Shown piece after piece: positions 52,365 to 63,384 of a stretch of 64,000 nucleotides of DNA. Source of the stretch: Limonium bicolor (lineage: Eukaryota > Streptophyta > Magnoliopsida > Caryophyllales > Plumbaginaceae). The notes beneath the pieces were generated by a model. The model saw only the letters and a program-made list of their open reading frames with translations. It was not told the origin of the DNA and did not search any database. The stretch is taken from the NCBI GenBank assembly GCA_023374045.1, contig CM041776.1, positions 351,787,636-351,851,635 of the forward strand, given 5' to 3'. A program made the translations under genes and the position numbers. Numbering within the stretch: the stretch's first letter is position 1; the number at the start of each line of letters is the position of its first letter.

Positions 52365-55300
52365 ATCCAACAACAACACACTTAACAACTAACTGCAGCG
52401 GAAAGCATACTTCATCACATTACTTAACTCGTTGGTGTTACACGCCGTTAACCACCCACGTGGCTAACAAGGCTATTACATATACATTGTACCGGTCTGA
52501 TGGACTAGATTCCCGAGCAACTGTACATTACTATACCTTTTTATTAACAACAACCAACATACATAAGCCTTCCAACTGTACCGAGTATTTACAAACTGAT
52601 GCCGATAACAATTTCGGGCTTACTACACCTACGATACGTAAACAGTTTAAGTGGCTACCCATGTACAAACGACTACCCCGTCCTACTCTCGAACGGCTTC
52701 CAGCTCCTTGTACCTGAAATAGGAAAAAGAAGAGAAAGGGTGGCCCCCCAGGGGCTCAGCACCTTTGCTGGTATGGTAATCCCGCAGCCCACATGCTACC
52801 GGGCCACGCACAACTAATTGTCATCTTAGCATGCGGTTGATTATATTTGAATCATGCATGTAAACTATAAACACACAACACATAACATTCCACCACAATG
52901 GGCTCAACAAACAGATAACACATCCCTACTTGATAAGTCACTCATGGTGTTCATTAACCCTAGAGTGTTTCTCCTCTAATGGAGCTACTTCCTTAATAGA
53001 CGACACTCACCCATTAATCGGGTTATCCTTAAACGCCTCTTATCACAAACTAGGATTCATATCCATGATCCACATACTCCACATTTTACAACATATAACA
53101 TACACTACATAACAACACTTTTCACGTTTCAACATGCACATAACAACATCACAATGGGAATTGCAGTACCACAACAACACATAACATAACGGGAACGGTT
53201 CTCTTAGGAACCGACCCAAACATAGTTAATTCACTGGTGAGCCTAGAGAATGATGTCACCCTCATGGTAAACTCGTTATACAACACTCATTACCTTCCTA
53301 ATAGTCGGACGAGTAACTTAAGTTAAGATGGTTTGGATATGGTGACCCGAACACACCACATAAACACATGTTCCCCCTAAACTGATCATAAGTCAGAATA
53401 GCTAAGCTTTGGAGTAAGCTAATGGGAGATCGTAACCCGTGAGGGAAACAACCATAATAGAGAGGAGGGTAAGGCTAAAAAGGATACCCACTCCCAAACA
53501 ACGCGCGACCGGCCTAACCGGATTCCTCACCCCCGTTAGTACATATTTACTTGTAGATAACTAGTTAAAGCCCCACTATGGAGCCTATCACACCCACACA
53601 CCAAGAAGGTATTTCGACTGCGTTAAACACACGAGGGAGGTCCATACATTCACACACAACATCACACAATTAACTCACGCATAGCCGTGGTTAGAATTTC
53701 CCATGGTCCGGGTCGTTAAATTCCGAATACCGATCTCTCATGTGATCCTAGACTCAGTTAGCTAAGTTTAACACTTTCGAGGTTAAATGGTATCGGAACT
53801 AGACACGCCACATATATGAATTACTGTAAACTCATTACATGTTTTATCTTACAACGTGGCAAACATACAGAAAAACACATTGGCATACAAGCCGGTGTAA
53901 TCCGGTAGGACACAGGTTGCAAGAAAACCATACCTGTCACCGGGGTTTCACTCTAACGTGCCATCACATGTTCCTCGTAACATCTTTGAACAACTGGTAA
54001 CATTACATTTACTTTTATTAACATCGGGGTAACATGATTGTTTTAAGTCTAATGCTCATAACTTATCCCCGTTAACTAGTTAAATAACTTCACATTTTAA
54101 CTTGTTTTACTTTTACATTTTAATACAACTTTTCCCCCACTAAATTGTCATTATAACTCACTTAACATGTCCTTAACAATCTTATAACATCATTACTTAA
54201 TAATCCCCATCATCCTATAACCTTAAACAATGTTTTTGGTCCATACAGCGCCTTGTCCGAACTTGTGTTCGGACTTCCCAAGTTCGGACACTGTTCGAGG
54301 CTCAAATGGGTGTAAATAGACGACTGTCCGAACATGCGTCCGAGCTTCCCAAGTTCGGACATTGTTCGAGGCCAAAACAGAATATAGAGATAGGTGTGTC
54401 CGAACTTCCATATTCGGACGGTAGTTCGGACACCGGTCGAAGTTCAGGTGACTTACGCGCAACAGGGCATGTCCGAACGTCCATGTTCGGACGGTAGTTC
54501 GGACATGCCCAAAACTCCATTTTCTATACCTTAAACACTTACTCATTTCTTGCCTAAATGCTCAATACTCATAATACTTCCCCTTTAGGTTTATAGCATG
54601 TTCCCACACTATATTTAGCCCACCAAAAATACTTCATGTCCTTCCAAGAATTTTCTTCACAAGTTCAACATCTTCCTTACCTAAACATCATTTCCTCCTT
54701 GTACATCAACATTACCTAAACCTTAACAAACTCCTCCAAGACTTTAGTACATCCCAAAACACCCATTGGATTTCTAGAACTTCCAAGATAGTGCCTAAAT
54801 CCTTTTTGCCTTCTAAAACACCTTAATGCACCTTTCTTTCCCTAGTAAAACACTTAATCATTCTCAACGGTTCCAAACTCACCAAAACTCTTTTTAAACA
54901 CTTAGAAATTCTTATACATTATCTAAATTTTGACATGGGTTCTTCTAGCACATTGCTATACCAAAGCACATAGCTTTAACCATTAGACATTCAAGAACAC
55001 CTAAAATCCATCAAGAGTATTCTCACACATAAACACTTAGGTTTTCACCCTTTCACAACCAAAAACACTTAATCACTTAATACACATTCCTTACACACAA
55101 ACATATTGTTTTTCCTTCTTTAACCATCCAAGACACTCATCTTCACAAAGAATGTTCTTTACACACATCTAAATCCTTAAGCTACACTACATCGCAATAT
55201 AGTGAATAAACTTAAATTGCTTGACACTTAGGTCCTTAAATAACATGGCTCACAGGCCCTTAAATGCATTAAACTTAAACACTGAATTTCCCACATATAT

Positions 55301-56928
55301 ATTGCCTTTAACCTGCAAATACACTCAACATCACATATGCCTTTTAATAGTTCTCTTGAGAACAATTCACTAGTTCATTTTGTCATTGGCTCCTTAGGCA
55401 TCTTATCAAGCAACTCAAATCTCAATTTCCTAAGACACATAATTACATCAAGATAGGTTAGTTACCTCTTCTCTTCCCAAACTTCTTTCTTGTTTCCTTG
55501 GATTGAAGATTAGCAAGGAACTTGATCACTTGTCAACCTTCTATCCACACACACATATAAGGGTAATGAGCTTAAGAATTCATACTTAAACTCATATACA
55601 AACCCTAGTTTAACATAAGTGTTTTAATACACTAAAATGATATTTACCTTTGGAATTTGAGAGGGAAACTTGAATAAGTAGCAAGATAGGAATCCTCCTA
55701 GCCCTTTGGAGATTAAAATGGAGCTAAGGAAGAACAAGAGAAGACACCATTAATGGTGAATTTTCGGACATGTACAAATATGAGAGGAAACCTTGATTTG
55801 CTTTGATTTTCCTTACCTTGGAGCAAAGGAGAATGACAAGGCATGAAAAGGTGAGCTCAAGCTCCAACAATGGTGAATCTTCATGGCACCGAAATGGAGT
55901 TCTTGAAGATTTGAAAAGAGAGAAGTGTAGAGCTTGGCCTAACTAAGACAAATATGGTCTTACAATTTGATTTGGTATATGGAGCTAGAAGATATAAGAG
56001 ATTGAAGATGGTGGTGTGAGTGGTGCTGTAGCAAACCGAGAATGGAGAAGAGAGGGAGGTTGGAGACGGTGAAAGTGAGTGGGAAAGGGAGAAATGAAAT
56101 GAGGTGTTGCTTTTACAAGATATTTACCTTATAAAGTAGCTTTCTTCTTTTTACTTACTTTTCCTTCCTTTCCTTAATTGATTTCTTTTACATGTTGGTG
56201 ACTCACCACAATAAAAACCAGCCCCCTTACATTACTTAGGGGTGTTTTGGTCTTTATTGACCAATTAACTTACTTATATTGACTTATGTCATAAACTAGC
56301 ATATTTTAGTTACTATTCACAAAAACAAGGCACATACTTGTGAAATTTTTGATTTCCCATTGATTTAGACTTCCAAATGTGATACTAAGTAGTACACATG
56401 TTAATTAAAGAGTAATGATGGACATTTAGCCATTCAAAACTCATTTACAAGACAAATTTTCAAAAATGTGCTTTAAGACTCCTTAAAGCACATTTTGTGT
56501 TTTAACTTGTTTTCAAGCTTGATTTTCTTTGGTAATTGGTTTTATATATTCATTAACATATAATTAATGTATAGGTATGACCTTTAGGTCTTATACAAAT
56601 TTATCCCAAGCTTAGAGCACATTTTTGCTCATATTGACTTTAAGGTATTTATTTGTGTTTTGTTTGGTTTAATTGTCTACCAAGGTTTCCTAAGGACTTA
56701 ATTAGCCTTATTAAATCATAATTGAATATCACTAAGTCTTGGTAGGCTCTTTGGGTCCCAACCAAGTTCACTCCAAGTTTAGAGCATGTTTTTGCTCAAA
56801 CTGTATTTATGGTACTTTATTGTTTTCACCATGGTTTAAATCGTACACTGATGTTTCTAAGGCACTTTTTAGCCTTTAAATATCATTGTTTAGTATTTAA
56901 ACAATATATCAAGGTTTGGGGTATTTCA
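52353..56928 (-). mobile_element. Tekay-type LTR B, 3' LTR of a second non-coding Tekay-type element
   Basis: The left end is damaged: the terminal TGTAACACC is replaced by AAAATAATCCCC, but ACACACTTAACAACTAAC and GTGTTACACGCCGTTAACC follow as in relatives. The right end reads GGTTTGGGGTATTTCA (56928), followed by a polypurine tract on the minus strand. It is about 4.6 kb. It contains a hairpin array at 54255-54504. The stretch 54540-56900 is AT-rich with no gene. Confidence 0.88.
54255..54504 (-). repeat. Four-hairpin array in LTR B
   Basis: Units start at 54255, 54326, 54398 and 54471 (spacing 71-73). The arms are GTCCGAACTT (or variants) and AAGTTCGGAC. Units 3 and 4 have two right arms (TATTCGGAC or TGTTCGGAC, then GTTCGGAC). 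Confidence 0.93.
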
Positions 56929-57496
56929 ATCTACCCCCCTTAAAAGAACTTCGTCCTCGAAGTTCACACTTCCCACACATCATTTGGATTAGAACGCAGG
57001 AATCACTTGGAAATAAACTTCCATAACCAAACATACTTTACATCACACCCTCGGACTTAATGGTCCGGGTAACATATTCATATCCATACATAACATAACA
57101 TACTCACATGATAACCTCGGACTCAATGGTCCGGGTATCTTAACAACTTTTGCACATACATACAACCCTTAGACTCTTGGGTCTGGGTACCATAGCAACA
57201 TTTAGACCCATAGGTCTTGATAACATAACAGCCTTTAGACACATAGGTCTATGTAACACAACAACATTTAGACTCATAGGTCTTGATAACATACACTTTT
57301 GGAAATCAAGGTCAAAATAACATTTATTACACATACCACACAACATGTCATAGCATGTATAACAATCAAAAATATCTTTGATATACACTGTGATCCCGCA
57401 GAACCCGGTCCCGATGGACACCTTCTGGTCCCCGTTCCTTTGGGAGATCAAAACATTCACTTAATTTTTAACATATGTACTTCTCATGTCGCCGGT
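56929..57496 (-). other. Polypurine tract and non-coding interior stub of the LTR B element
   Basis: The minus strand reads AAGGGGGGTAGAT at the LTR edge. The stub follows the interior of the first Tekay-type element: the FEDEVLLRGVD-type end, the TGGTCCGGGTAAC repeats (57045-57300) and the GATCCCGCAGAACC...TTTGGGAGATCAAAA block (57389-57453). It is cut at 57496 by the next element. The corresponding uninterrupted sequence is near 14220-14240. Confidence 0.85.
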
Positions 57497-59153
57497 TGCA
57501 GACTGTTATATTTGTGAGTGGTTTAAGTGGTGTAATTAAAATTAAAGAAAAGAAATTAAAACCCAAAATAATAAACGTCGGGCTGCAAACAAATCCCGGT
57601 CGCAGTAGTATAGTGAAAATGTAAGCGACCGGATATCGAACCACGGGACTAATGTACATATTATAGTACCTAAGCGTGTCACAGGAGGGGGGATTAATTG
57701 ACTTGTTTTTATAAATAAAAGGAAGGATAAAATAAACTAAATTAACAGATAAACTAAACGGGACTCTGGTTCAGACTAATATTATCTGCTCTTTCATGCT
57801 ATTCCTACTGGTTTAATTATAATTGTCTGGCAAAATTCCTTTAATTATCTTAAGGACTAAGTCATAGCCTCATAAGAACTCGTTTACCAGAAATGCTCGG
57901 TCTAATCAAGGTTCAAGCACTCTTATGTAAACGGACATTAAATTCGAGGAAATATAATTGCATCTGAAAATACTAACTCATTAAATCATAATAGAGCTTT
58001 CTCCAAATTTACGGCTTAATCAACCTATCTATTTATCACCTGGTCTGATCAAAATAGACTTAGCAAGCAATTTAATAAACTCATGACATTTATTAAAAAG
58101 GCGAGAGATGAGTTTTAAGCGTAACAAACTTCATTAAATTAAAACCAGTAAAAACATTGCATAATTAATACAGAACATAATAATTATTCCCAAAGCATAC
58201 GAAAACTAGCCTAACATATTAAATAGATAGACAGAGACAAGAGTAATAGAAATCATCCGTAATCACTCCGGCTCACTCTGCTATTTTGTGTACGTAGGCT
58301 AGAGGTGGATTTAATGAGATGAAAAGAAAACAAATGGAGAAGCGGGAGATTAGAGATGAAGATGAACGAGTGAGTGAAAGTGTAGTGATACGAAGATGGA
58401 ATGATGGTGTGAATTGGAACTCCAGAGGAACCACGGACAGAACCTCTGGAAGGACACTGGGTAAGGTGGAACGAGCGTTGTATTTATAGAGGAAGAAGAA
58501 TCAGCAGAGGAGCAGCTCATTGATTGAGCTCGTTGATTGAAGCTTCACTGATTGCAGGAGACAGGAACAACGGGCGAGTGATTTCAGGTAGGCGCCGACT
58601 GCTTAAACGATAAGGCGTAGTCAAGTTGCAGAACGAGTCGGCGAAGAAGATAACCCGTTAATTTCTGGACACTTAGACGTGTCCGCTAGTTATCTAGCGG
58701 TCTCCTCTATCTCAACCGCCAGGCGGTTTCCTCTGTCTCAACCGCCTCACGGTCTTGTGTTCCTTGTCCGCCAGCTTGACCGCCCATTAAGAGGCGGTTG
58801 CCTCCTTCTCGTCCGCCAGGCGGTTGGTGGTGTGGTGTCCGCCCCCTTAAGTGGCGGTCTTCTCTGTCTCAACCGCCTCGCGGTCTTCTGTCTCTTGTCC
58901 GCCAGCTACGGGGCGGTCGCCTCTAAGGCGTGCACACGCCCTTGTCGCATGACTCTTCCATCTCCCTCTTTTAATCCTTTATAATGTTTGTGTTTAATTG
59001 GTGTTTTTCCTACATTTTAACACATATAATACATCAGTTAATATAACAACATAATTATAGGAAAAACCCTAGATAAGTGCGAAACATTACTAAAAATGCT
59101 GCAATTAATAAGGTGATTAAACCCTAAAAAGTCTATATGTTTTGCACTTATCA
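57497..59153 (-). mobile_element. 3' LTR of the Athila/Tat-like element (1657 bp)
   Basis: It starts TGCAGACTG and ends TTTTGCACTTATCA on the + strand; on the minus strand it starts TGATAAGTGCAAAA. The minus-strand TATA box is TATAAATA at 58481-58488. It contains a GC palindrome array (58683-58921). The + strand frame at 58679-58984 runs through that array and has no domain. Confidence 0.88.
58683..58921. repeat. GC palindrome array in the LTR of the Athila/Tat-like element
   Basis: About eight short palindromes with arms CCGCC and GGCGG or longer, for example CCGCTAGTTATCTAGCGG (58683-58700), AACCGCCAGGCGGTT (58714-58728), ACCGCCTCACGGT (58741-58753) and AACCGCCTCGCGGTC (58871-58885). Linkers are TCTGTCTC- or TTGTCC-like. 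Confidence 0.88.
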
Positions 59154-59175
59154 AACTTCCTCACACTTGACTTTT
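59154..59175 (-). promoter_or_regulatory. Polypurine tract of the Athila/Tat-like element
   Basis: The minus strand reads AAGTCAAGTGTGAGGAAGTT directly before the LTR start TGATAAG. The longer context GCTCGAGGACAAGCAAAAGT is typical of Athila/Tat elements. Confidence 0.85.
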
Positions 59176-60595
59176 GCTTGTCCTCGAGCAAATAAGGAAT
59201 ATAATTATCTCTAAGCCAAAATAATAAAACAAGATTAAATAAGTGCAGAAGGGAATTTAGACAAAGTGACAATTGAAAGAATAATTCTGCTCTTAGAAGT
59301 AGGTTTTTATAAACAGTGAAAAAGAACAATTTAATAAAAGCACAGAAAGACTAACTGCAGAAAACAAGTTAGATTAACCTGGGATTTCCAACCAATTTCA
59401 TTCACTAACCTGGGATGACAAGGGGGTGTGAAGTAATGCCTTATTCCGCAATACCTTTCAACACCACGTACTCATGTTATGAATATAATTGCAATTTATT
59501 TACATTTCTTTTTGAATGTGCAAATTGTATATACAAAGCACATATTATTTTTATATATATTATTTGAATTGCATTATTTTTTCTGTACCCCAGACTTTTC
59601 TCTCTATCCTTGTAACGGTGTTGGGTCTTCTATCCCAGATCACGAGACCTTAGGTAGATAGGTGTTAAAGCACCCCAAAGAACTTAATAACCAGATAGAC
59701 GAGGCCTGTTTTTGGTTTAGAAAAATTCATAAACAGCGGAGTACCTTGTCTTTATCCTTTTCTTTCCTTGACTTTCCACATATTTCCATAATCCCAAGCT
59801 AAACTAAATTGATTTTTACAATCAGCAGATCTATCATATTTTGAGTAAAAATAGAGTATTTTGAAGGAAAATAATTTTATACAAACTTCTTTAAATAAAA
59901 CCATCTTTCAGTTGTCACTTGACATAATTTCAGACACTTCTACAATTATTTTATCTCATTTTTATCAAATTTTTAAAATTTAGGCAGTTTAGAGTAGCAA
60001 AAAGCGAGTGTGGCATTATCGAACAACTGTCATATTTTCAGGGAAAGGTCTCTCCTTCCTCACACTTAAGAGGAGCAATGTCCTCATTGATCAAAATTAA
60101 TTCAAGAAAAGGACCTTTCAAAATATGACAGACTAAAAAAGGATTAAACGCACGTAGGTTGAACATTAATATAAATAAGGAAGAATTGAAACTCCCCTTG
60201 TATTGTAGATTGAGGAAGGTATCCTTCCTCACACTTAGAGCTTTGGTAGAGGTGAGACGTTCCTCACACTTGAGTTTGCGCAAGTGTTCAACCCAAGATA
60301 TTGAAATTCCAAAGCAACTGAGGTTGCTTTCCATAGGTGAGTTCAGCTATATTTTCGACATAGAATTTGTTCTGAAAAGAAAATCATATATAGCCAGCAG
60401 AACTCCAATTGAACCAAAAGAAAATCATAAAATGAAAAACATAAATAAAAATTCATAAAATAAAAACATAAAGTAAACCACACTGTTACCTTCCTGAATA
60501 TATCAAATGTTAGCACAAGGTTTAAACAGTAATAGTCTACAAAAAGTCAGAGAAATATAAAATGAAATAAAAATAACAAATAAAATAAAATAAAG
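59176..60595 (-). other. Non-coding interior between ORF and polypurine tract, with repeated PPT-like motifs
   Basis: No gene domain. The motif AAGTGTGAGGAA on the minus strand, which is the core of the polypurine tract, recurs at about 60055-60067, 60223-60237 and 60260-60272. The rest is AT-rich with no clear feature. Confidence 0.65.
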
Positions 60596-61819
60596 TCACT
60601 GTGGTGGTGGTGGAGGCTGTGCAGGTCCCTGGCCTGACTGAGCGAGAAGACGCTCTAGGAGCTGAGCGGTCTGCGCATTCTGCTACGCTGTCTGTGCATG
60701 CATCTCATCACTCCGGTCCAAGCGCTGTATCACCCTCTGCTCAAAGCTCTCAAACCTCTGATGGAAGGTCTGGAACTGAGCCTGTAGATCTGTCGAGTAA
60801 GGTACAGGAGCAGGGGTCTGCATCATGTCAGTAGGCGGCACATAGGGCTCCTCTCCCTGTGCAGTGTCAGCGGACGGTGGGTCAGGATCAGCTGAGTGTG
60901 TAGCTCCTGTAGAGGGCCCCGCTGCTGTAGATGATGCAGTGGAAGACCGAGCAGCGGCACTCCTAACCCAAGTACCGTCATCTGAGCGCATAAAGCCCCA
61001 GCTCCGCACAGTCAGCAGTGACACTGGGCGCTTCGCTGAACGAAGATCCAAAGTCTCCCTGAACTCTGCTGAGAATGGGACAGAACCGATAATGTGGAGA
61101 CTGAGGAAGAAGGGAAAAATGGGAGTGATCTTCTTCTTCTTCGTCCTCATGTAGGAGACCACCTTATAGAGCTGGCCGAACATGACGTGGCTGAAAGAGA
61201 TGCGCTGAGCGGGTGGAAATGGACCTAGGAAGTAGTCCAGTAAGGCACAATCCTCATCAGTAGCATCATGCGCCCCAGATGGGCGAATCTGATGACTGAG
61301 GATCTCCAGGAGAAGCTCTGAGTCAGCGTGGGGAAGCTAGCGAACGGGAGGACATCCTCTCTCCTCCCCTCTACGTCGGGTCCTCCGACCTACAGCCTGA
61401 AGCCACCTGGACTTCGACCTCTGCAAGTACTCCTCTGTGAATCCTCGGATATCACCAGGACCATCCGGGATGTGCAGGAGAGAAGTGAAAGTCGAGGGTG
61501 TGATCTCCACGGGGTGATGGCGTATATAAGAAGTAATGCTCATATCGCCTGCCCGGGCATTAGCATAAAACTCTCGAGCTAAGTCCGGAGCAAAGACTCC
61601 CTGCCCTAACCTTAGGACCTCTGAAAGTCCTAGCCTGGCAAATAGAGTATCCACCCCTGCAGCCTCTAGCACCGCAGGCTCAAATTTCCTCTCTATAACA
61701 AAGTCCTTGCCCTGATCGAACCAGGCACGAGCCTCTACTGAGACAAAACCATCGTCCTGAAGACGAGGTGCAGAAGAAGATGATGCTCCAGAGCAGTCGC
61801 CACCACGAATACGAGGCAT
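60596..61819 (-). pseudogene. Transposon-associated ORF (resembles the 'putative plant transposon protein' family), two TAG stops
   Basis: A single frame of 407 codons from ATG 61819 to TGA 60596-60598 is broken only by TAG at 61337-61339 and TAG at 60683-60685. The N-terminal part has WFDQGKDFVIERKF, LAREFYANARAGD and PVEITPSTFTSLLHIPDGP, the layout of the plant transposon family PF20167 (recalled, not searched). The middle has LLDYFLGPF and a basic stretch MRTKKKKITP. The C-terminal part is rich in Ser, Ala, Pro and Gln, with a short helix (FQTFHQRFESFEQRVIQRLD) and a tail of prolines. Function is unknown. It is the only ORF of its element. Confidence 0.72.
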
Positions 61820-62737
61820 ACTAATATATTATTTAAAATTAAAAGCAAACAACATTAACAGCATAACAATAAAATATTAAATATCAAACAAAGTAATAAC
61901 AACATGAGAATCAATAGAAATCAACAGCATAAAAATTAATAAACAAAAACAGCATAAAAATAAAATAGAGAATAACAACAAAAACGTTAATAAAGAAACA
62001 TAGAAATTAATATCAAATAGAACATTAATATAAACAACTCCGTAAATTAAAAATAATAGGAAACAAGTTGAACAAAGAATGAAACATAAACAGAATAATT
62101 ATATAAATTCTGTCGAAATTCTGACAGAGTCTCCCCTAAAATTCTTCGTTTCTCCACAAAAAATTCAGTCAGATTTCAAGGTTTTTAGTACCGTCACCAA
62201 TCAAATCTATAATCAATATCCTATAATCATAATCTATACTCGTTTAATAATCAAGGCTAAACAAAACTGAAAAATGCTAGTTTCAACAATCGATTTTCGT
62301 AACTATCATCCTTCAATTTTTGAATTCAACAAAAACATCCAAACTAAGTGTAATAAGTGAAGATTTAACCTTGTGTATGTAGATTATGACAAATATAGGA
62401 CAAATTCGAGACAAATTAGCAATTAGAGTTCGAAAATTTTGAATTTAAGCAATTAGGGATTCGAAACTTCAGACCTCAATTTCTCCTAATGTAGTTTATC
62501 ATTTACAAATTTGAAGCTATAGAAACGTAAGGAATTGAAAAACGAGCATTTTGGTACTAACCTTGTAAGATTTGATGAAGAATTGAAGAAGTTGTGTTGA
62601 TTAGAAGAGGAGGGCGATTCGCGCAAGGGTTGTGTTCTTCTCTCGGGCTGGCTCGAGTTCGAAACTGGAAATGGGGAAGGAAGAAGGGACTTGAGTGAAA
62701 CGCTGAGTTTAACATTTTTTTTTCTATTCTGAAGCAC
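61820..62737 (-). other. Leader of the Athila/Tat-like element between array and ORF
   Basis: AT-rich, no gene. The 99-codon minus frame at 62486-62785 has no recognised motif. Confidence 0.5.
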
Positions 62738-62875
62738 GACCGCCTCGCGGTTGTGTGTGTGCCGTCCGCACGTTATGTGCGTCAAGAGTGAGGCGTCCGC
62801 GAGGTAATGGCGGACAAGAGTCGGAGCGTCCGCGAGGCGGTCTGGTTGTGGCTGTCCCGCGGGGTAAGGGCGGAC
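62738..62875. repeat. GC palindrome array in the leader, matching the LTR array
   Basis: GACCGCCTCGCGGTTG (62738-62753), GTCCGCGAGGTAATGGCGGAC (62795-62815, arms GTCCGC and GCGGAC), GTCCGCGAGGCGGTC (62828-62842) and arms GTCCCGC / GCGGAC (62854-62875). These use the same arms as the array at 58683-58921 in the LTR. Confidence 0.85.
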
Positions 62876-63364
62876 AGAGTCTGTTCACTTTTTTTTTTCA
62901 TTCGTCACATAGAGACACAAATATAAAGTCATGAATTAGAGGTTAGTAATATAATGACATAAAATTAGAAGAAGTTTAATAAGCATAAATTATAAGTTAG
63001 TAGTTAATTTACGTAAAATTAAATGTTAGGGACAATGGAATAAAATGTAGGAATGGAAATAATGTTAGTAGTTAAGACAAATGGAAAGAAATGACAGAAA
63101 ATAAATGACATAATAAGAGTAGTAATTAGATGTTAGGAGTTAGATGTCCGGAGTCCGAAGTTAGATGGCCAAAGTCAGGTGTCCAATTGTCCAAATGTCC
63201 AATTATATAAAAGTTATTAGATAATTATATTAACAAAATATAGAAGATAATTAATATAACATAAACGAAAAATAATAGAAATTATTAACATATTTAAGAG
63301 AACAAAAATATTTATAATTAACAGGCGGAATAATCCGGGGCTTAGGAAACTAGAATAAATCTAG
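62876..63364 (-). other. AT-rich leader next to the primer binding site
   Basis: No gene. Short repeats of the type GTTAGATGTCCGAAGT / GATGGCCAAAGTC / GGTGTCCAATTGTCC lie at 63140-63205. Confidence 0.5.
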
Positions 63365-63381
63365 TCCCCGACACGGCGCCA
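63365..63381 (-). promoter_or_regulatory. Primer binding site of the Athila/Tat-like element
   Basis: The minus strand reads TGGCGCCGTGTCGGGGA, three bases inside the LTR. It is the tRNA-Asp-type site common to Athila/Tat elements. Confidence 0.88.
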
Positions 63382-63384
63382 TTT

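Noticed and set aside
58679..58984. 101-codon + strand frame in the Athila-like LTR
   Set aside because: It runs through the CCGCC/GGCGG array and is antisense to the element. No supporting motif.
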